Origin: an uncultured Bradyrhizobium sp.
GTDB taxonomy: Bacteria > Pseudomonadota > Alphaproteobacteria > Rhizobiales > Xanthobacteraceae
Direction of reading: 5' to 3'
Length of the DNA: 64,000 bases
Assembly: GCF_936943645.1 (NCBI RefSeq)
Contig: NZ_CAKZJO010000107.1
Location: 33,353-97,352, forward strand
The position numbers were made by a program, and so were the translations under genes. This document shows positions 1 through 9,129 of this stretch, one piece after another. Under the pieces are notes generated by a model, which saw only the letters and a list, made by a program, of their open reading frames with translations, did no database searches and had not been told where the DNA came from. The stretch's first letter is position 1, and each line of letters begins with the position of its first letter.

Positions 1-1155
1 GCGCTCGCGCAGCTCCGGGGCGATGGTGCCGACATCGGCGAGGATGATCATCGGCAGCTTCTGGTCCAGAAACTGTGTGATGCCCTGCTGCGGCGAGCCC
101 TTGTCGGCAAGCCTGACGTCGGCGAACGGCGCCAGCGCGCGCGTGAGATAGAAGGTCGGCGCCAGCAGCGGCTGCGCGGTCTCGCTGGTCGAGCCCGAGA
201 CGATGCCGATGGCGCGGCGGCGCCAGCGCTTGTCGAGCAGCTGCACCGCGCCGGCGGAGCGCTCGCCCGAGATTTCGAGCCGGGTGATGTCGTTGCGCAG
301 CTCGACCGGCAGGTCGAATGCGGCCTCGGTCTCCTTGTCCTGCGGGCCGAACGAGAAACGCGCTTCGCCGATCGGCGAGGCCTTCTGGTCCAGCGCGCGT
401 ACGGTGCCCATGGCGATGCCGCTGTCGGTGCGCAGTACCTTCACGGTCATCTTTGCCGCCGCGTTCTCGGCCGCGACCAGCGCCAGCGGCGCGGAGGTGC
501 CGCCTTCGAAGATGGTCAGGCTGCGCTCGCCGATGGTCTTGCCGAGACCGGCCACGAACTCCTCGCCGCGGCCGGTGTCGACGCCGTCGGACAGCCAGGC
601 GATCTCGCAATCGCCGGTCGCCTTGAGAAAGCGGTCGACCGCGGCCAGCGTCTCCACACGATCGATCGAATAGGCCTTCGGCGCGAGCTGGCGCAGCGCG
701 ACGCGCGCGGCGCCCGCCGGCATCAGCGTGATGTCGCGGTTCGGCTCGGACAGCGGCACCAGCGCGATGGCGCGGCGGTCGTTGTCGGCATTGGCGATCA
801 GCTCGTCGGCGGCCCTGATCCTGACGTCCCAGTGCGAGGCTGCGCTCCAGCCATCGTCGAGCATGATCATCAGCGGCGCCTTGCTGCCGGCAAGCCCGGT
901 TTGCGGATTCCAGATCGGGCCGGCGGCGGCAAAGATGACGAGGGCTGCGGCGAGTAGGCGGAGCGCGGTCAACCACCACGGCGTTCGCGACGGCGTCTCT
1001 TCGCGCGGGGCGATGTCGAACAGCAGGCGTGTCGGCGGAAACTCGATGCGGCGCGGCCGCGGCGGCATCACGCGCAGCAGCCACCACAGCACCGGAAGGC
1101 TGACCAGGCCGATCAGGAGCAGCGGTTCGGTGAAGGCGAGCGGCAGTCCCATCAT
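1..1155 (-). CDS. DUF4159/BatA-like membrane protein (N-terminal part; runs off the window)
   Basis: Read on the minus strand, an open frame of 385 codons runs from an ATG at 1155 to the window edge without a stop, so the C-terminal part is missing. The protein begins MMGLPLAFTEPLLLIGLVSL, then WWLLRVMPPRPRRIEFP and a second hydrophobic segment before GPIWNP. This is the BatA-type N-terminus with two membrane segments of aerotolerance-like proteins, followed by a von Willebrand-A-like stretch (PLMIMLDDGWSA). Its start overlaps the stop of the DUF58 gene as ATGA, so the MoxR, DUF58 and this gene form one operon. In related bacteria the full protein is about 900 residues and ends in a DUF4159 domain; that part is inferred, not seen. 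The probable role is in a MoxR-chaperone envelope system, substrate unknown. Confidence 0.8.
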   Translation of the reverse strand, partial: MMGLPLAFTEPLLLIGLVSLPVLWWLLRVMPPRPRRIEFPPTRLLFDIAPREETPSRTPWWLTALRLLAAALVIFAAAGPIWNPQTGLAGSKAPLMIMLDDGWSAASHWDVRIRAADELIANADNDRRAIALVPLSEPNRDITLMPAGAARVALRQLAPKAYSIDRVETLAAVDRFLKATGDCEIAWLSDGVDTGRGEEFVAGLGKTIGERSLTIFEGGTSAPLALVAAENAAAKMTVKVLRTDSGIAMGTVRALDQKASPIGEARFSFGPQDKETEAAFDLPVELRNDITRLEISGERSAGAVQLLDKRWRRRAIGIVSGSTSETAQPLLAPTFYLTRALAPFADVRLADKGSPQQGITQFLDQKLPMIILADVGTIAPELRER

Positions 1156-2096
1156 GCGGCCGGCCCCGCCTTGATCGTGGTGATGCGCGTGCCCGACTTG
1201 CTCACCTGCATGCCGGCATGCAGGAATAGCAGCAGCTCGGCCGCGGAGCGGTCGGTGGCGTGCGTGGTGAACAGCCAGTCGAGCTTGTTGGTCTCGGCGC
1301 GGATCTGGTCGCGGTGCAATGCGAGCCGCGCGGTATAATCCTGCGCCCAGCTCTCGGCGCGGCCGGCGGTGATGACGCCAAAGCCCTCGGGCTCGACGAA
1401 CTCGACGCGTCCGGAATAGGGGAAGCTCTCTTCGGCGGGATCGACGATTTGCACCAGCGTGCCATGCGCGCCCGAGCCGGAGAGCCCTGCGAGGGTGGTC
1501 CTGATCTCGGAGATCGGCGACCAGAAATCCGACAGCACGATGGTTTCGGCCAGCGCCGCGGGGACGAAGGACGGCGGCAGGCTCAGCCTGTCGGCATCGT
1601 CATGCAGCATCGCCTGCGCCATCTTGTCGATGACGCTGCCGCTCGCGGTCGGCGCCATCAGTCCGGGAATGCCGACGCGCTCGCCGCCCGACACCAGCAG
1701 CTCGGCCAGCGCGAAGGCGACGATCAGCGTGCGCTCCAGCTTGGACTCACGTGCGGTCTTCGAGGCGAACGCCATCGACGGCGAGCGGTCGGGCCAGATC
1801 CAGACCGTGTGCGAGGCTTCCCATTCGAGCTCGCGGACATAGAGATGGTCGTCGCGCGCCGAGCGGCGCCAGTCGACGTTCTGCGCCGGCTCGCCCGAGA
1901 CGAAGCGGCGGTATTGCCAGAAATTCTCCCCGGAGCCGGCGCGGCGCCGGCCGTGCAGGCCGTGGATGACGTTGGCGGCGATGCGGCGGGCCTCGAGCAC
2001 CAGGCGCGGCAAGGAGGCTGCGAGCGTGCGGCTTTCGCCATCGGCACGTCGGATCGCGATGATCTCCTTCGCTGTGTGCCCGGTCTCTGCGGCCAT
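1152..2096 (-). CDS. DUF58 domain-containing protein
   Basis: This 314-residue protein carries the DUF58 hallmark around residues 60-95: FWQYRRFVSGEPAQNVDWRR followed by SARDDHLYVRELEWE. The rest resembles a von Willebrand-A fold (VWIWPDRSPSMAF, with an Asp-x-Ser-x-Ser-like metal site). DUF58 proteins are almost always encoded beside a MoxR AAA+ ATPase and are thought to be adaptors or clients of it. That holds here: the ATG at 2096 shares one base with the moxR stop (TGATG), a translational-coupling arrangement. A TTG three bases upstream is an alternative start. The downstream DUF4159 gene overlaps the stop. The biochemical function is not established for the family. Confidence 0.88.
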   Translation of the reverse strand: MAAETGHTAKEIIAIRRADGESRTLAASLPRLVLEARRIAANVIHGLHGRRRAGSGENFWQYRRFVSGEPAQNVDWRRSARDDHLYVRELEWEASHTVWIWPDRSPSMAFASKTARESKLERTLIVAFALAELLVSGGERVGIPGLMAPTASGSVIDKMAQAMLHDDADRLSLPPSFVPAALAETIVLSDFWSPISEIRTTLAGLSGSGAHGTLVQIVDPAEESFPYSGRVEFVEPEGFGVITAGRAESWAQDYTARLALHRDQIRAETNKLDWLFTTHATDRSAAELLLFLHAGMQVSKSGTRITTIKAGPAA

Positions 2097-3094
2097 CAAC
2101 CGATCCGTGTCTTGAGCTGCTTGATCACGTCCGGAATCGTGCGCCCCTCGGCGCGCGCCTGGAACGTCAGCGCCATACGATGCTTCAGCACGGGCTCGGC
2201 GAGGTCGAGCACGTCGTCGACCGAGGGCGCAAGGCGCCCGTCGATCAGCGCACGCGCGCGCACCGCCAGCATGAGGGATTGGCTGGCGCGCGGGCCGGGG
2301 CCCCAGGCGATGAACTTGCCGGCTTCGCCGGCGTCCGGACCCGGGCGGGCCGAGCGCACCAGCGACAGGATGGCTTCGACCACGGAATCGCCGACCGGCA
2401 GGCGGCGGATTAGCCGCTGCGCGGTGATCAGCGCGTCCGCCGTCATCGCGCCCTTGGCAAGCGTTTCCTCGGCGCCGGTCGTCTCGAACAGGATGCGGCG
2501 TTCGGCGTCGCGATCGGGATAGTCGACGTCGATTTCCATCAAGAAGCGGTCGAGCTGCGCTTCGGGCAGCGGGTAGGTGCCTTCCTGCTCAAGCGGATTT
2601 TGCGTCGCGAGCACGTGGAAGGGCTTTGGCAGATCGTGGCGCGCGCCGGCGACGGTGATGTGCTGCTCCTGCATCGCCTGCAGCAGCGCCGATTGCGTGC
2701 GCGGTGAGGCGCGGTTGATCTCGTCGGCCATCAGCAGCTGCGCGAACACCGGCCCCGAAATGAAGCGGAAGGCGCGCTTGCCCGCGGTGCTCTCGTCCAG
2801 CACTTCGGCGCCGAGGATGTCCGACGGCATCAGATCGGGCGTGAACTGGATGCGCTTGGCATCGAGGCCGAGCGTGACGCCGAGCGTCTCGACCAGCTTG
2901 GTCTTGGCAAGGCCGGGCACGCCGATCAGCAGCGCGTGGCCGCCGGAGAGGATGGTGACCAGCGTGTTCTCGATCACCCGGTCCTGGCCGAAGATGATGG
3001 ACGCGATCGCATCCTTCGCGGCGCGAATCTGGCTCGACACCTGCTCGGCCGAACGGACGATCCCGTCCTCGAGTTTCTCGACACTCTCCGCCAT
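2096..3094 (-). CDS. MoxR family AAA+ ATPase
   Basis: A 332-residue MoxR-type AAA+ ATPase. Walker A is GVPGLAKT at residues 58-65, and Walker B with the following helix is LLMADEINRASPRTQSALLQ. A sensor-1-like ATQNPLEQEGTYPLPEAQLDRF segment follows. These are the standard MoxR signatures. I chose the ATG at 3094 rather than one 24 bases upstream because an AAGGAG Shine-Dalgarno sequence (3102-3107) lies seven bases before it. The gene heads an operon with the DUF58 and DUF4159 genes, so the three probably work as a chaperone-like module that remodels or inserts cofactors into an envelope protein; the target is unknown. It is divergent from the DUF1285 operon across a 267-bp gap. Confidence 0.93.
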   Translation of the reverse strand: MAESVEKLEDGIVRSAEQVSSQIRAAKDAIASIIFGQDRVIENTLVTILSGGHALLIGVPGLAKTKLVETLGVTLGLDAKRIQFTPDLMPSDILGAEVLDESTAGKRAFRFISGPVFAQLLMADEINRASPRTQSALLQAMQEQHITVAGARHDLPKPFHVLATQNPLEQEGTYPLPEAQLDRFLMEIDVDYPDRDAERRILFETTGAEETLAKGAMTADALITAQRLIRRLPVGDSVVEAILSLVRSARPGPDAGEAGKFIAWGPGPRASQSLMLAVRARALIDGRLAPSVDDVLDLAEPVLKHRMALTFQARAEGRTIPDVIKQLKTRIG

Positions 3095-3361
3095 CCGTTC
3101 GCTCCTTAAGCCCGCCATGCGGCTCGGGCCGTCATGTCACCACATCGCGCAGGTCATCATTTCAGCTCATGGGCCTTATGCTAGACTTGCAGGAAGGCCA
3201 TGTATTCGTTGAATTAACCTATCCCCACCTTATCGGCTTCGGGTTATGTACGGCATCACGAAGTGGCGACTTCCACACCGGGCCAATCCGGGGTGGAACC
3301 GTTGACCCGAGTACAACGTAGACCTGCACCAATCGTGCCAAAGACAAAGTCAGGGCAAACC

Positions 3362-3973
3362 ATGGCGAACCAAGGGCAGAGCGCCGATCGTGGTCTCGAG
3401 GGGCTGACGGCCGCTGCCAAAAATGCTGCCAATGCCGAAGGCGGCAAGAAAGGCCTGCCGCCGGTCCATCTGTGGAATCCGCCGTTTTGCGGCGATCTCG
3501 ACATCCGAATCGCTTCCGATGGTACTTGGTTCTACTTGGGGACGCCAATCGGACGTCCCGCGCTGGTGCGCCTGTTTTCGACCGTCCTCAAGCGCGAAGG
3601 TGACAAGCATTTTCTGGTCACGCCGGTGGAGAAGGTCGGCATCCGCGTCGATGACGCGCCCTTCATGGCGGTCGAGATGCAGAAGGACGGCGAGGGGAAG
3701 CATCGCGTGCTGCGATTCCGCACCAATGTCGACGACTGGGTCACCTGCGATGCCGCGCACCGGCTGCGTTTCGAGCAGGCCAAGGACGGCGGGCTGACGC
3801 CGTATCTGCACGTCCGCGCCGATCTCTGGGCCAAGGTGACAAGGGCGCTGTATTACGACCTGGTTGACATGGGCGAGGAGCGGACGGTCGATGGCCAGCC
3901 GATGTTCGGCGTCGAATCATCCGGCGAATTCTTCGCCATGGCCGATGCGGAGCAGGTGAGGGCCGCGCTTTGA
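3362..3973 (+). CDS. DUF1285 domain-containing protein
   Basis: A 203-residue soluble protein from the ATG at 3362 (MANQGQSADRG). The DUF1285 core runs from about residue 35 (PVHLWNPPFCGDLDIRIA, then DGTWFYLGTPIGRPALVRLF) to the end, including the conserved VTPVEKVGIRVDDAPF segment. An in-frame upstream start at 3263 would add 33 residues that do not look like the family, so I rejected it. The function is unknown. It is the first gene of a tight plus-strand group: its TGA stop overlaps the TTG start of the CoA pyrophosphatase gene. The order DUF1285, NUDIX, DUF6111, cca beside moxR is, from memory, conserved in Rhizobiales. Confidence 0.85.
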   Translation: MANQGQSADRGLEGLTAAAKNAANAEGGKKGLPPVHLWNPPFCGDLDIRIASDGTWFYLGTPIGRPALVRLFSTVLKREGDKHFLVTPVEKVGIRVDDAPFMAVEMQKDGEGKHRVLRFRTNVDDWVTCDAAHRLRFEQAKDGGLTPYLHVRADLWAKVTRALYYDLVDMGEERTVDGQPMFGVESSGEFFAMADAEQVRAAL

Positions 3974-4641
3974 CCAAGCCTATCCTGAAGAGTGATCCGG
4001 CGACTTTGGGTGCGGCGGATTTCTTCGCCCGCTCGAAGGCGAAGCTCGGCTTCGACGTACCGGCCGCCCTCTACGATCCCAACATCGTTCCGGCCTCGGG
4101 CGATCCCGGCACCGACAAGATGCTGGAGATCGTCGCGCGCGAGCAGCCGGTGCGCCCCGCGGCGGTCCTGATCGCGGTGGTCGACCATCCGGAGCCGACT
4201 ATTCTCCTGACGCAGCGCTCGGCGCATCTGAACGACCATGCCGGCCAGATCGCCTTTCCCGGCGGCAAGATCGATGCGACCGATTCCTCGCCGCTCGACG
4301 CGGCGCTGCGCGAGGCCGAGGAGGAGGTCGGGCTCTCCAGGGATTACGTCGAGCCGATCGGCTATCTCGATCTCTACGGCACCGCGTTCGGCTTCCGCAT
4401 CCTGCCGACGGTTGCAAAGGTGCGGCCGGGCTTTTCGCTCACCATCAACCAATCCGAGGTTGATGACGCCTTCGAGGTGCCGCTATCCTTCCTGATGAAC
4501 CCGGTGAACCATCAGGTGCACAGCAAGGAATTCCGCGGCATGGAGCGGTTCTATTACGCCATGCCGTTCGCGGAACGTTACATCTGGGGCGCGACCGCCG
4601 GAATGCTGCGTGTGCTGTATGAGCGGATCTATTCATCATGA
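3970..4641 (+). CDS. CoA pyrophosphatase (NUDIX hydrolase)
   Basis: A 223-residue NUDIX enzyme of the CoA-diphosphatase branch, which splits coenzyme A or acyl-CoA into phosphopantetheine and 3',5'-ADP. The UPF0035-type lead-in LLTQRSAHLNDHAGQIAFPG is followed by the NUDIX box GGKIDATDSSPLDAALREAE and EEVGL; the REAEEEVGL glutamates are the metal ligands. The start is TTG at 3970, overlapping the DUF1285 stop by three bases, and the stop overlaps the next gene as ATGA, so the whole group is translationally coupled. It may act in CoA turnover or detoxify oxidised CoA; the exact substrate cannot be read from the sequence. Confidence 0.9.
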   Translation: MTKPILKSDPATLGAADFFARSKAKLGFDVPAALYDPNIVPASGDPGTDKMLEIVAREQPVRPAAVLIAVVDHPEPTILLTQRSAHLNDHAGQIAFPGGKIDATDSSPLDAALREAEEEVGLSRDYVEPIGYLDLYGTAFGFRILPTVAKVRPGFSLTINQSEVDDAFEVPLSFLMNPVNHQVHSKEFRGMERFYYAMPFAERYIWGATAGMLRVLYERIYSS

Positions 4642-4901
4642 TCCGGCCGGTTCTGACCGAGATCGGAATCTTCCTCATTCCCTTTGCCGTCTATGCGCTG
4701 TTCCTGGCCGCGACGCGCTCCGGCCTGTTCGCGCGCTCGTCCTGGCCGGTCACCGTGGTCGCGCGCCTCGTCCTGGCTGCGCTCGTGCTTGTCATCGCGG
4801 GGCTGATCGGCTTTGCGCATTTCTCCGGCGCCGCCCCGGATTCGACCTACGTTCCCGCCCATATCGAGAACGGCAGGCTGGTGCCGGGCGTGGAGAAATA
4901 G
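4638..4901 (+). CDS. DUF6111 family small membrane protein
   Basis: An 87-residue protein with two hydrophobic segments, about residues 8-28 (IGIFLIPFAVYALFLAATRS) and 40-64 (VARLVLAALVLVIAGLIGFA). A conserved tail reads DSTYVPAHIENGRLVPG. This matches the small alphaproteobacterial DUF6111 family as I remember it. The function is unknown. The ATG overlaps the TGA of the upstream NUDIX gene and the next start (cca) is 11 bp away, so it is co-transcribed with CoA turnover and tRNA-maturation genes. No signal peptide with a cleavage site is apparent, so I expect an inner-membrane protein. Confidence 0.85.
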   Translation: MIRPVLTEIGIFLIPFAVYALFLAATRSGLFARSSWPVTVVARLVLAALVLVIAGLIGFAHFSGAAPDSTYVPAHIENGRLVPGVEK

Positions 4902-4911
4902 GGACAGCACG

Positions 4912-6168
4912 ATGAGCGCGGAGCCGATACTCGCTGATGCGCCCTGGCTGACCGCAGGCGGGACCGCGCGTGTCCTTTCGCTGCTCAACGCGGACGGCGA
5001 GGAGGCCCGCGTCGTCGGCGGCGCGGTGCGCAACGCGCTGCTCGGTCTTGTGCCCGGCGACATCGACATCGCGACCACGGCGCGGCCCGAGGAGGTGGTG
5101 CGGCGCGCCAAGGCCGCCGGCATCAAGGCTGTGCCGACCGGCATCGATCACGGCACCGTCACGCTGGTCATCGACAGCCATCCCTATGAGGTCACGACTC
5201 TGCGCGAGGATACCGAGACCTTCGGCCGCAAGGCCAAGGTGGCGTTCGGCCGCGACTGGGTGAAGGATGCCGAGCGGCGCGACTTCACCATGAACGGCCT
5301 GTCGGTCGACGCGCGCGGCGTGGTCTATGACCATGTCGGCGGCATCGCCGACGCGAAGGCCCGCCGCGTGCGCTTCATCGGCGATCCCGACCAGCGTATC
5401 GCCGAAGACTATCTGCGCATCCTGCGCTTCTTCCGCATCCACGCCGCCTTCGGCGCCGGCGAGCCCGATCGTGACGGCACGCTCGCCTGCATCCGTGGCC
5501 GCGCCGGACTTGCCAGCCTGTCGGCCGAGCGCGTGCGGATGGAGATGCTGAAGCTGCTGGTGACATCGGGCGCATCCGCGGCCGCGCTGGCCATGGCCGA
5601 GGGCGGCTTGCTGCAGGCGCTGGTCGGTGGCGTCGTCTACACCGGGCCGCTGGCGACGATGATCGCGATCGAGCGCGAGCTCGGCCTCGCCGCCAGCAGC
5701 ACGCGGCGCCTCGCCGCGCTGACCGTCGCCGTGACCGAGGATGCCAAGCGCGTCGCCGCGCGCCTGCGGCTCTCCAACGCCGAGACCAAGGCGCTGGATT
5801 CGATGGGGCACCGGTGGTGGCGCCTCGCCACCAAGGACGAAGCCAATGCGCGGCGACTGCTCTACCGGCTCGGTGCCGAGCGCTATCACGATCGCGTGTT
5901 GCTCGGCTGGGCGAGGAGCGGCGGCGACGTCACTTCAACGCATTGGCGCGCGCTCGCCGAGCTGCCGCAGCGCTGGATTGCGCCGAAATTCCCGCTGAAG
6001 GCCGCCGACTTCATCGCGCGCGGACTCGCCGAAGGACCTGCGCTTGGACATGTGTTGACGCTCGCCGAGGACGCTTGGCTTGCGGCGGATTTTCCCTTGG
6101 AGGAAGCCGCGCTCGCTGCCATCGCCGATCAAGCTGCGGCCCGCGTCAGCCGCGATGAGAGAACGTGA
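4912..6168 (+). CDS. cca: CCA tRNA nucleotidyltransferase
   Basis: This 418-residue class II nucleotidyltransferase adds or repairs the 3' CCA end of tRNAs using CTP and ATP. The head domain has the signature ARVVGGAVRNALLGLVPGDI followed by DIATTARPEEV; the two Asp residues in GDIDIA are the catalytic metal ligands. The RRDFTMNGLSVD and EDYLRILRFFRIHAAFG motifs and the ERVRMEMLKLL helix follow in the expected order. I chose ATG 4912 because homologous sequence begins there and the longer frame overlaps the DUF6111 gene. No HD phosphohydrolase domain is evident in the C-terminal part. The stop overlaps the GTG of the TauE/SafE gene (GTGA). Confidence 0.93.
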   Translation: MSAEPILADAPWLTAGGTARVLSLLNADGEEARVVGGAVRNALLGLVPGDIDIATTARPEEVVRRAKAAGIKAVPTGIDHGTVTLVIDSHPYEVTTLREDTETFGRKAKVAFGRDWVKDAERRDFTMNGLSVDARGVVYDHVGGIADAKARRVRFIGDPDQRIAEDYLRILRFFRIHAAFGAGEPDRDGTLACIRGRAGLASLSAERVRMEMLKLLVTSGASAAALAMAEGGLLQALVGGVVYTGPLATMIAIERELGLAASSTRRLAALTVAVTEDAKRVAARLRLSNAETKALDSMGHRWWRLATKDEANARRLLYRLGAERYHDRVLLGWARSGGDVTSTHWRALAELPQRWIAPKFPLKAADFIARGLAEGPALGHVLTLAEDAWLAADFPLEEAALAAIADQAAARVSRDERT

Positions 6169-6935
6169 CCATCGTCTCAGCCTTCGCCGACATCTCGATC
6201 TTTCAGCTCCTGCTGGTCGCGTTGATGGCGTTGTTTGCTTCGATCATCGGTGGTCTCGCCGGTTACGGCACCGGCGCGCTGATGCCGCTGGTGCTGGTGC
6301 CGCTGGTCGGCGCCGAGCCCGTGGTGCCGATCATCGCGATCTCGGCCATCTTCACCAATTGCAGTCGCGCGATCGCTTACCTGCGCTACGCCGACCGCCG
6401 CCGTGCGCTGATTGTGCTGGCCTGTGCCGCGCTGACGACCGCACTCGGCGCCTACGGCTACACGCGGCTGACCAACGCGGGAGCGGCGCTCGTGATCGGC
6501 ACCATGCTGATCCTGAGCGTGCCGCTGCGCCGGGTGCTCCGCCGCCGAAGCGTGCGGATCGGCGACGGCGGCCTTGCCGCCGGTTCTGTCGGCTACGGCG
6601 TGCTGGTCGGCGGCACCTCCGGCTCCGGCGTGATCCTGCTCTCGCTGTTGATGGCCGCGGGCCTCGAAGGCGCGGCCGTGATCGCGACCGACGCGATGAT
6701 CTCGCTCGGTACCGGACTCATCAAGATCTCGGTGTTCGGGCTCGCCGGTGCCGTCACCGCGCAGGTGCTCGCCTTCGCGCTGCTGATCGGAGGGATCGCG
6801 ATCCCCGGCGCCTTCCTCGCAAAGGCTTTTGTCGAGCGGATGCCGGTGCACATCCACACCGCGATCCTCGATGTCGCGGTGATCACGGGCGGGCTGGTGA
6901 TGATCTCGGCGGCGGCGAGGCAACTCGTCGGGTAG
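6165..6935 (+). CDS. TauE/SafE-family sulfite exporter-type permease
   Basis: A 256-residue inner-membrane protein with about eight hydrophobic helices and the duplicated TauE/SafE pattern: an N-terminal GGLAGYGTGALMPLVLVPLV repeat and a second GYGVLVGGTSGSGVILLSLL repeat near residue 145. Members export or import small organic anions or sulfur oxyanions such as sulfite or sulfoacetate; the substrate cannot be told here. The start is a GTG overlapping the cca stop by four bases. The 3' end overlaps the 3' end of the convergent membrane-protein gene (6883-8043) by 53 bp, so no separate terminator fits between them. Confidence 0.9.
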   Translation: MTIVSAFADISIFQLLLVALMALFASIIGGLAGYGTGALMPLVLVPLVGAEPVVPIIAISAIFTNCSRAIAYLRYADRRRALIVLACAALTTALGAYGYTRLTNAGAALVIGTMLILSVPLRRVLRRRSVRIGDGGLAAGSVGYGVLVGGTSGSGVILLSLLMAAGLEGAAVIATDAMISLGTGLIKISVFGLAGAVTAQVLAFALLIGGIAIPGAFLAKAFVERMPVHIHTAILDVAVITGGLVMISAAARQLVG

Positions 6936-8043
6936 ACGCCTCGATCGGCATCAGCTGCGCAAACAAGAGCGTCCAGAGAGTCAGCGCGCAGATCGGGATC
7001 ACATAGTACTGGGTGTAGATCGGGTGGGTGACGAAGAAGGCCAGATTGATCGCAAGTCCGCTTCCGAGCAGCAGCCCGAGACGGCTCCGACCCCGCCGCC
7101 AGATCCATACGGTCCAACCGGCGGAAAGAAGAATCAGGAGCGACTGCGGGTCGCCGAGATAGGATCGAATGGTCTCAGCGTCGAGCGAAGGAGGAACCAC
7201 ATCGCCGGCGCTATAGGTGGTCGCGAAGGGACTGCCGGCGTTGATGGCGTTGGCCGCGAGGGTCGGCATCATGCCGATCACGAGCGCGACGGCGAACAGC
7301 GCTCCTTCGAGAAATTGCGGCGTCTTGCGTGCCGCCAGAAAGGCGATCAGCAGGTAGATGCAATAGCCGGCCGACAGCAGCAGGTTCGGCACCCGCATGT
7401 TGACCGCGATGCCGATCAAGAAGCCGGTGACCAGAATGAGAAGCATTCTCGGCATTTGCCGTTCTTCGGCGAACAGCCGGGCCGTCAGCCATCCGGCGGC
7501 GGCGCAGAGCACCATGGTCGGTGCGATCGAGTAACTCGCCTTGACTGGATTGATCATCACGTAGATGGCGACAAAGCCAAAGGCGGTCGCGATGGCCAGT
7601 TGCGCTCTCGATCGCGACAGCCAGATCGCGGCGCCGGCAAACAGGAAGATCACCAGCGTGCAGATGGCATAAAGCGGAACGACCTGATGGCCGGAGGGGA
7701 ACAGTGCCAGCACGAGGCCGGTGCCGGGAGGGTACTGCAGGACCAGCTTGCCGGTCTCCGGCATTGCCGTGTGGCACACCGGGCCCTGGCCATCGCGCCA
7801 GGTCGGCAGCTTCTTCATCTTTGCGACGAAATAACCATCGTCATCCCGCGCGAAGCTCGTATCGAGGCCGTCGAGACCAAAGCGCTGGAACAGATGCGCT
7901 TGCCTGAGGTAGCAGATGTCGTCGTTGACGCCGCGATCTTCGGACCATCGCGACATCGAGAACAGGTGGCTGGCAAGGATCGCGGCACAGAGCAGGATGC
8001 CGATCGCCTTGCCGAGACGCAGCGAGCCTTCAGATCGGGTCAA
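6883..8043 (-). CDS. Polytopic membrane protein, possible GT-C-type glycosyltransferase
   Basis: A 386-residue protein that starts at a TTG overlapping the stop of the upstream GT2 gene (TTGA). It has about nine hydrophobic segments. After the first membrane helix comes a periplasmic loop beginning SEDRGVNDDICYLRQAHLFQ. An acidic pair in the first loop is typical of GT-C enzymes that use polyprenyl-phosphate sugars. The loop also holds QYPPGTGLVLA, a PPG motif seen in several membrane glycosyltransferases. I do not recognise a named family. Position suggests it uses the lipid-linked sugar made by the GT2 protein to modify a surface glycan, as in GtrABC-type systems; this is inference. Confidence 0.7.
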   Translation of the reverse strand: MTRSEGSLRLGKAIGILLCAAILASHLFSMSRWSEDRGVNDDICYLRQAHLFQRFGLDGLDTSFARDDDGYFVAKMKKLPTWRDGQGPVCHTAMPETGKLVLQYPPGTGLVLALFPSGHQVVPLYAICTLVIFLFAGAAIWLSRSRAQLAIATAFGFVAIYVMINPVKASYSIAPTMVLCAAAGWLTARLFAEERQMPRMLLILVTGFLIGIAVNMRVPNLLLSAGYCIYLLIAFLAARKTPQFLEGALFAVALVIGMMPTLAANAINAGSPFATTYSAGDVVPPSLDAETIRSYLGDPQSLLILLSAGWTVWIWRRGRSRLGLLLGSGLAINLAFFVTHPIYTQYYVIPICALTLWTLLFAQLMPIEASTRRVASPPPRSSPARP

Positions 8044-9116
8044 GGCCGCTTGTCCTGCGGGGGGACGCTGAGGCCATTCAGGTCTCCATCCCCCCGCGGT
8101 GTGCGCGCTTGCGGATTGACGCCAGCGGGCGTGGCCGGCTCCTCGCCGTCATGCCCGCGCCGTTCGATCGCATCGACGACAAACAGCGGCCTCTCCTTGC
8201 TGCTCAGATAGATCCTGCCGACATATTCGCCGATGATGCTGAGCGAAACGAGCTGGAAAAGCGAGGCCAAAATCGTCGAGATCATCAGGCTGGTCCAGCC
8301 CGGCACGACCTCCAGATACATCCAGGAATAGAGGGAATAGCCGGCGACGACCTGCAGAACCAGAAACATGCCGAGCGCTGCCAGCGACGAGAACCGCAGC
8401 AGCACCATGGAATAGCCGAGAAAGGCGTCAGTCGCGAAGGCGAGCATCTTGCGGAGCGGGTATTTGGTCCTCCCGGCGAAGCGTTCCTGCCGGTCATAGA
8501 CGAACGGCACCTGCCTGAAACCGAGCGAAGCGACCATGCCGCGGATGAACCTGTCCCGCTCCGGCATCCGGGCAACGAGGTCGGCAACGCGACGGGACAT
8601 CAGGCGGAAGTCGCCGGTATCCCTGGGGATGATGATGTCGGTGGTGCGTTCGAGCAGGCGATAGAACAGGCTGGCGGACTTCTTCTTGAACCAGCCTTCG
8701 CCGGCTCGGCTGCGCCTCTGGCCGTAAACCACATCGGCGCGGGTTTCCCGCATGCGCTCCAGCATCGGGCCGACCAGCTCCGGCGGGTCCTGCAGATCGG
8801 CGTCGATGACCAGAACCACGCTTCCCTTGACGGCAGCGAGGCCTGCGGTGAGTGCGATCTGATGCCCGAAATTCCGCGACAACCGGATGCCCGTAACCTG
8901 GCCGCACTTTGCGATCTCGTCGCGGATCGCGTCCCATGTGTTGTCGGTCGAGCCGTCGTCGATGAGAATGATCTCGTAGTCGTCGCCGAAGATGGCCGCC
9001 GCGCTGGCGCGGCAGCGCTCGACGAGATGTGCAATTCCTTCCTGCTCGTTGAAGCAGGGCACCACGATCGACAGGAACGGCGTGTCAGGCGAAGTCGTAA
9101 GCGATGCGTGTGTCAT
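8040..9116 (-). CDS. GT2 family glycosyltransferase (polyprenyl-phosphate sugar synthase, GtrB/ArnC-like)
   Basis: A 358-residue GT2 enzyme. The GT-A domain has SIVVPCFNEQEGIAHLVERC, IILIDDGSTDNTWDAIRDEI, the SRNFGHQIALTAGL signature and the nucleotide-metal motif DADLQDPPEL. Two C-terminal membrane helices (about residues 235-260 and 270-295) follow the GRTKYPLRKM segment, as in GtrB, DPM1-like and ArnC proteins. The expected reaction is transfer of a sugar from a nucleotide sugar to undecaprenyl phosphate on the cytoplasmic face. I chose ATG 9116, with a GAGGT Shine-Dalgarno sequence upstream, over a frame starting at 9239 that would overlap the neighbour. It lies between two multi-pass membrane proteins in one operon. 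Confidence 0.9.
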   Translation of the reverse strand: MTHASLTTSPDTPFLSIVVPCFNEQEGIAHLVERCRASAAAIFGDDYEIILIDDGSTDNTWDAIRDEIAKCGQVTGIRLSRNFGHQIALTAGLAAVKGSVVLVIDADLQDPPELVGPMLERMRETRADVVYGQRRSRAGEGWFKKKSASLFYRLLERTTDIIIPRDTGDFRLMSRRVADLVARMPERDRFIRGMVASLGFRQVPFVYDRQERFAGRTKYPLRKMLAFATDAFLGYSMVLLRFSSLAALGMFLVLQVVAGYSLYSWMYLEVVPGWTSLMISTILASLFQLVSLSIIGEYVGRIYLSSKERPLFVVDAIERRGHDGEEPATPAGVNPQARTPRGDGDLNGLSVPPQDKRP

Positions 9117-9129
9117 GGAACACCGTACC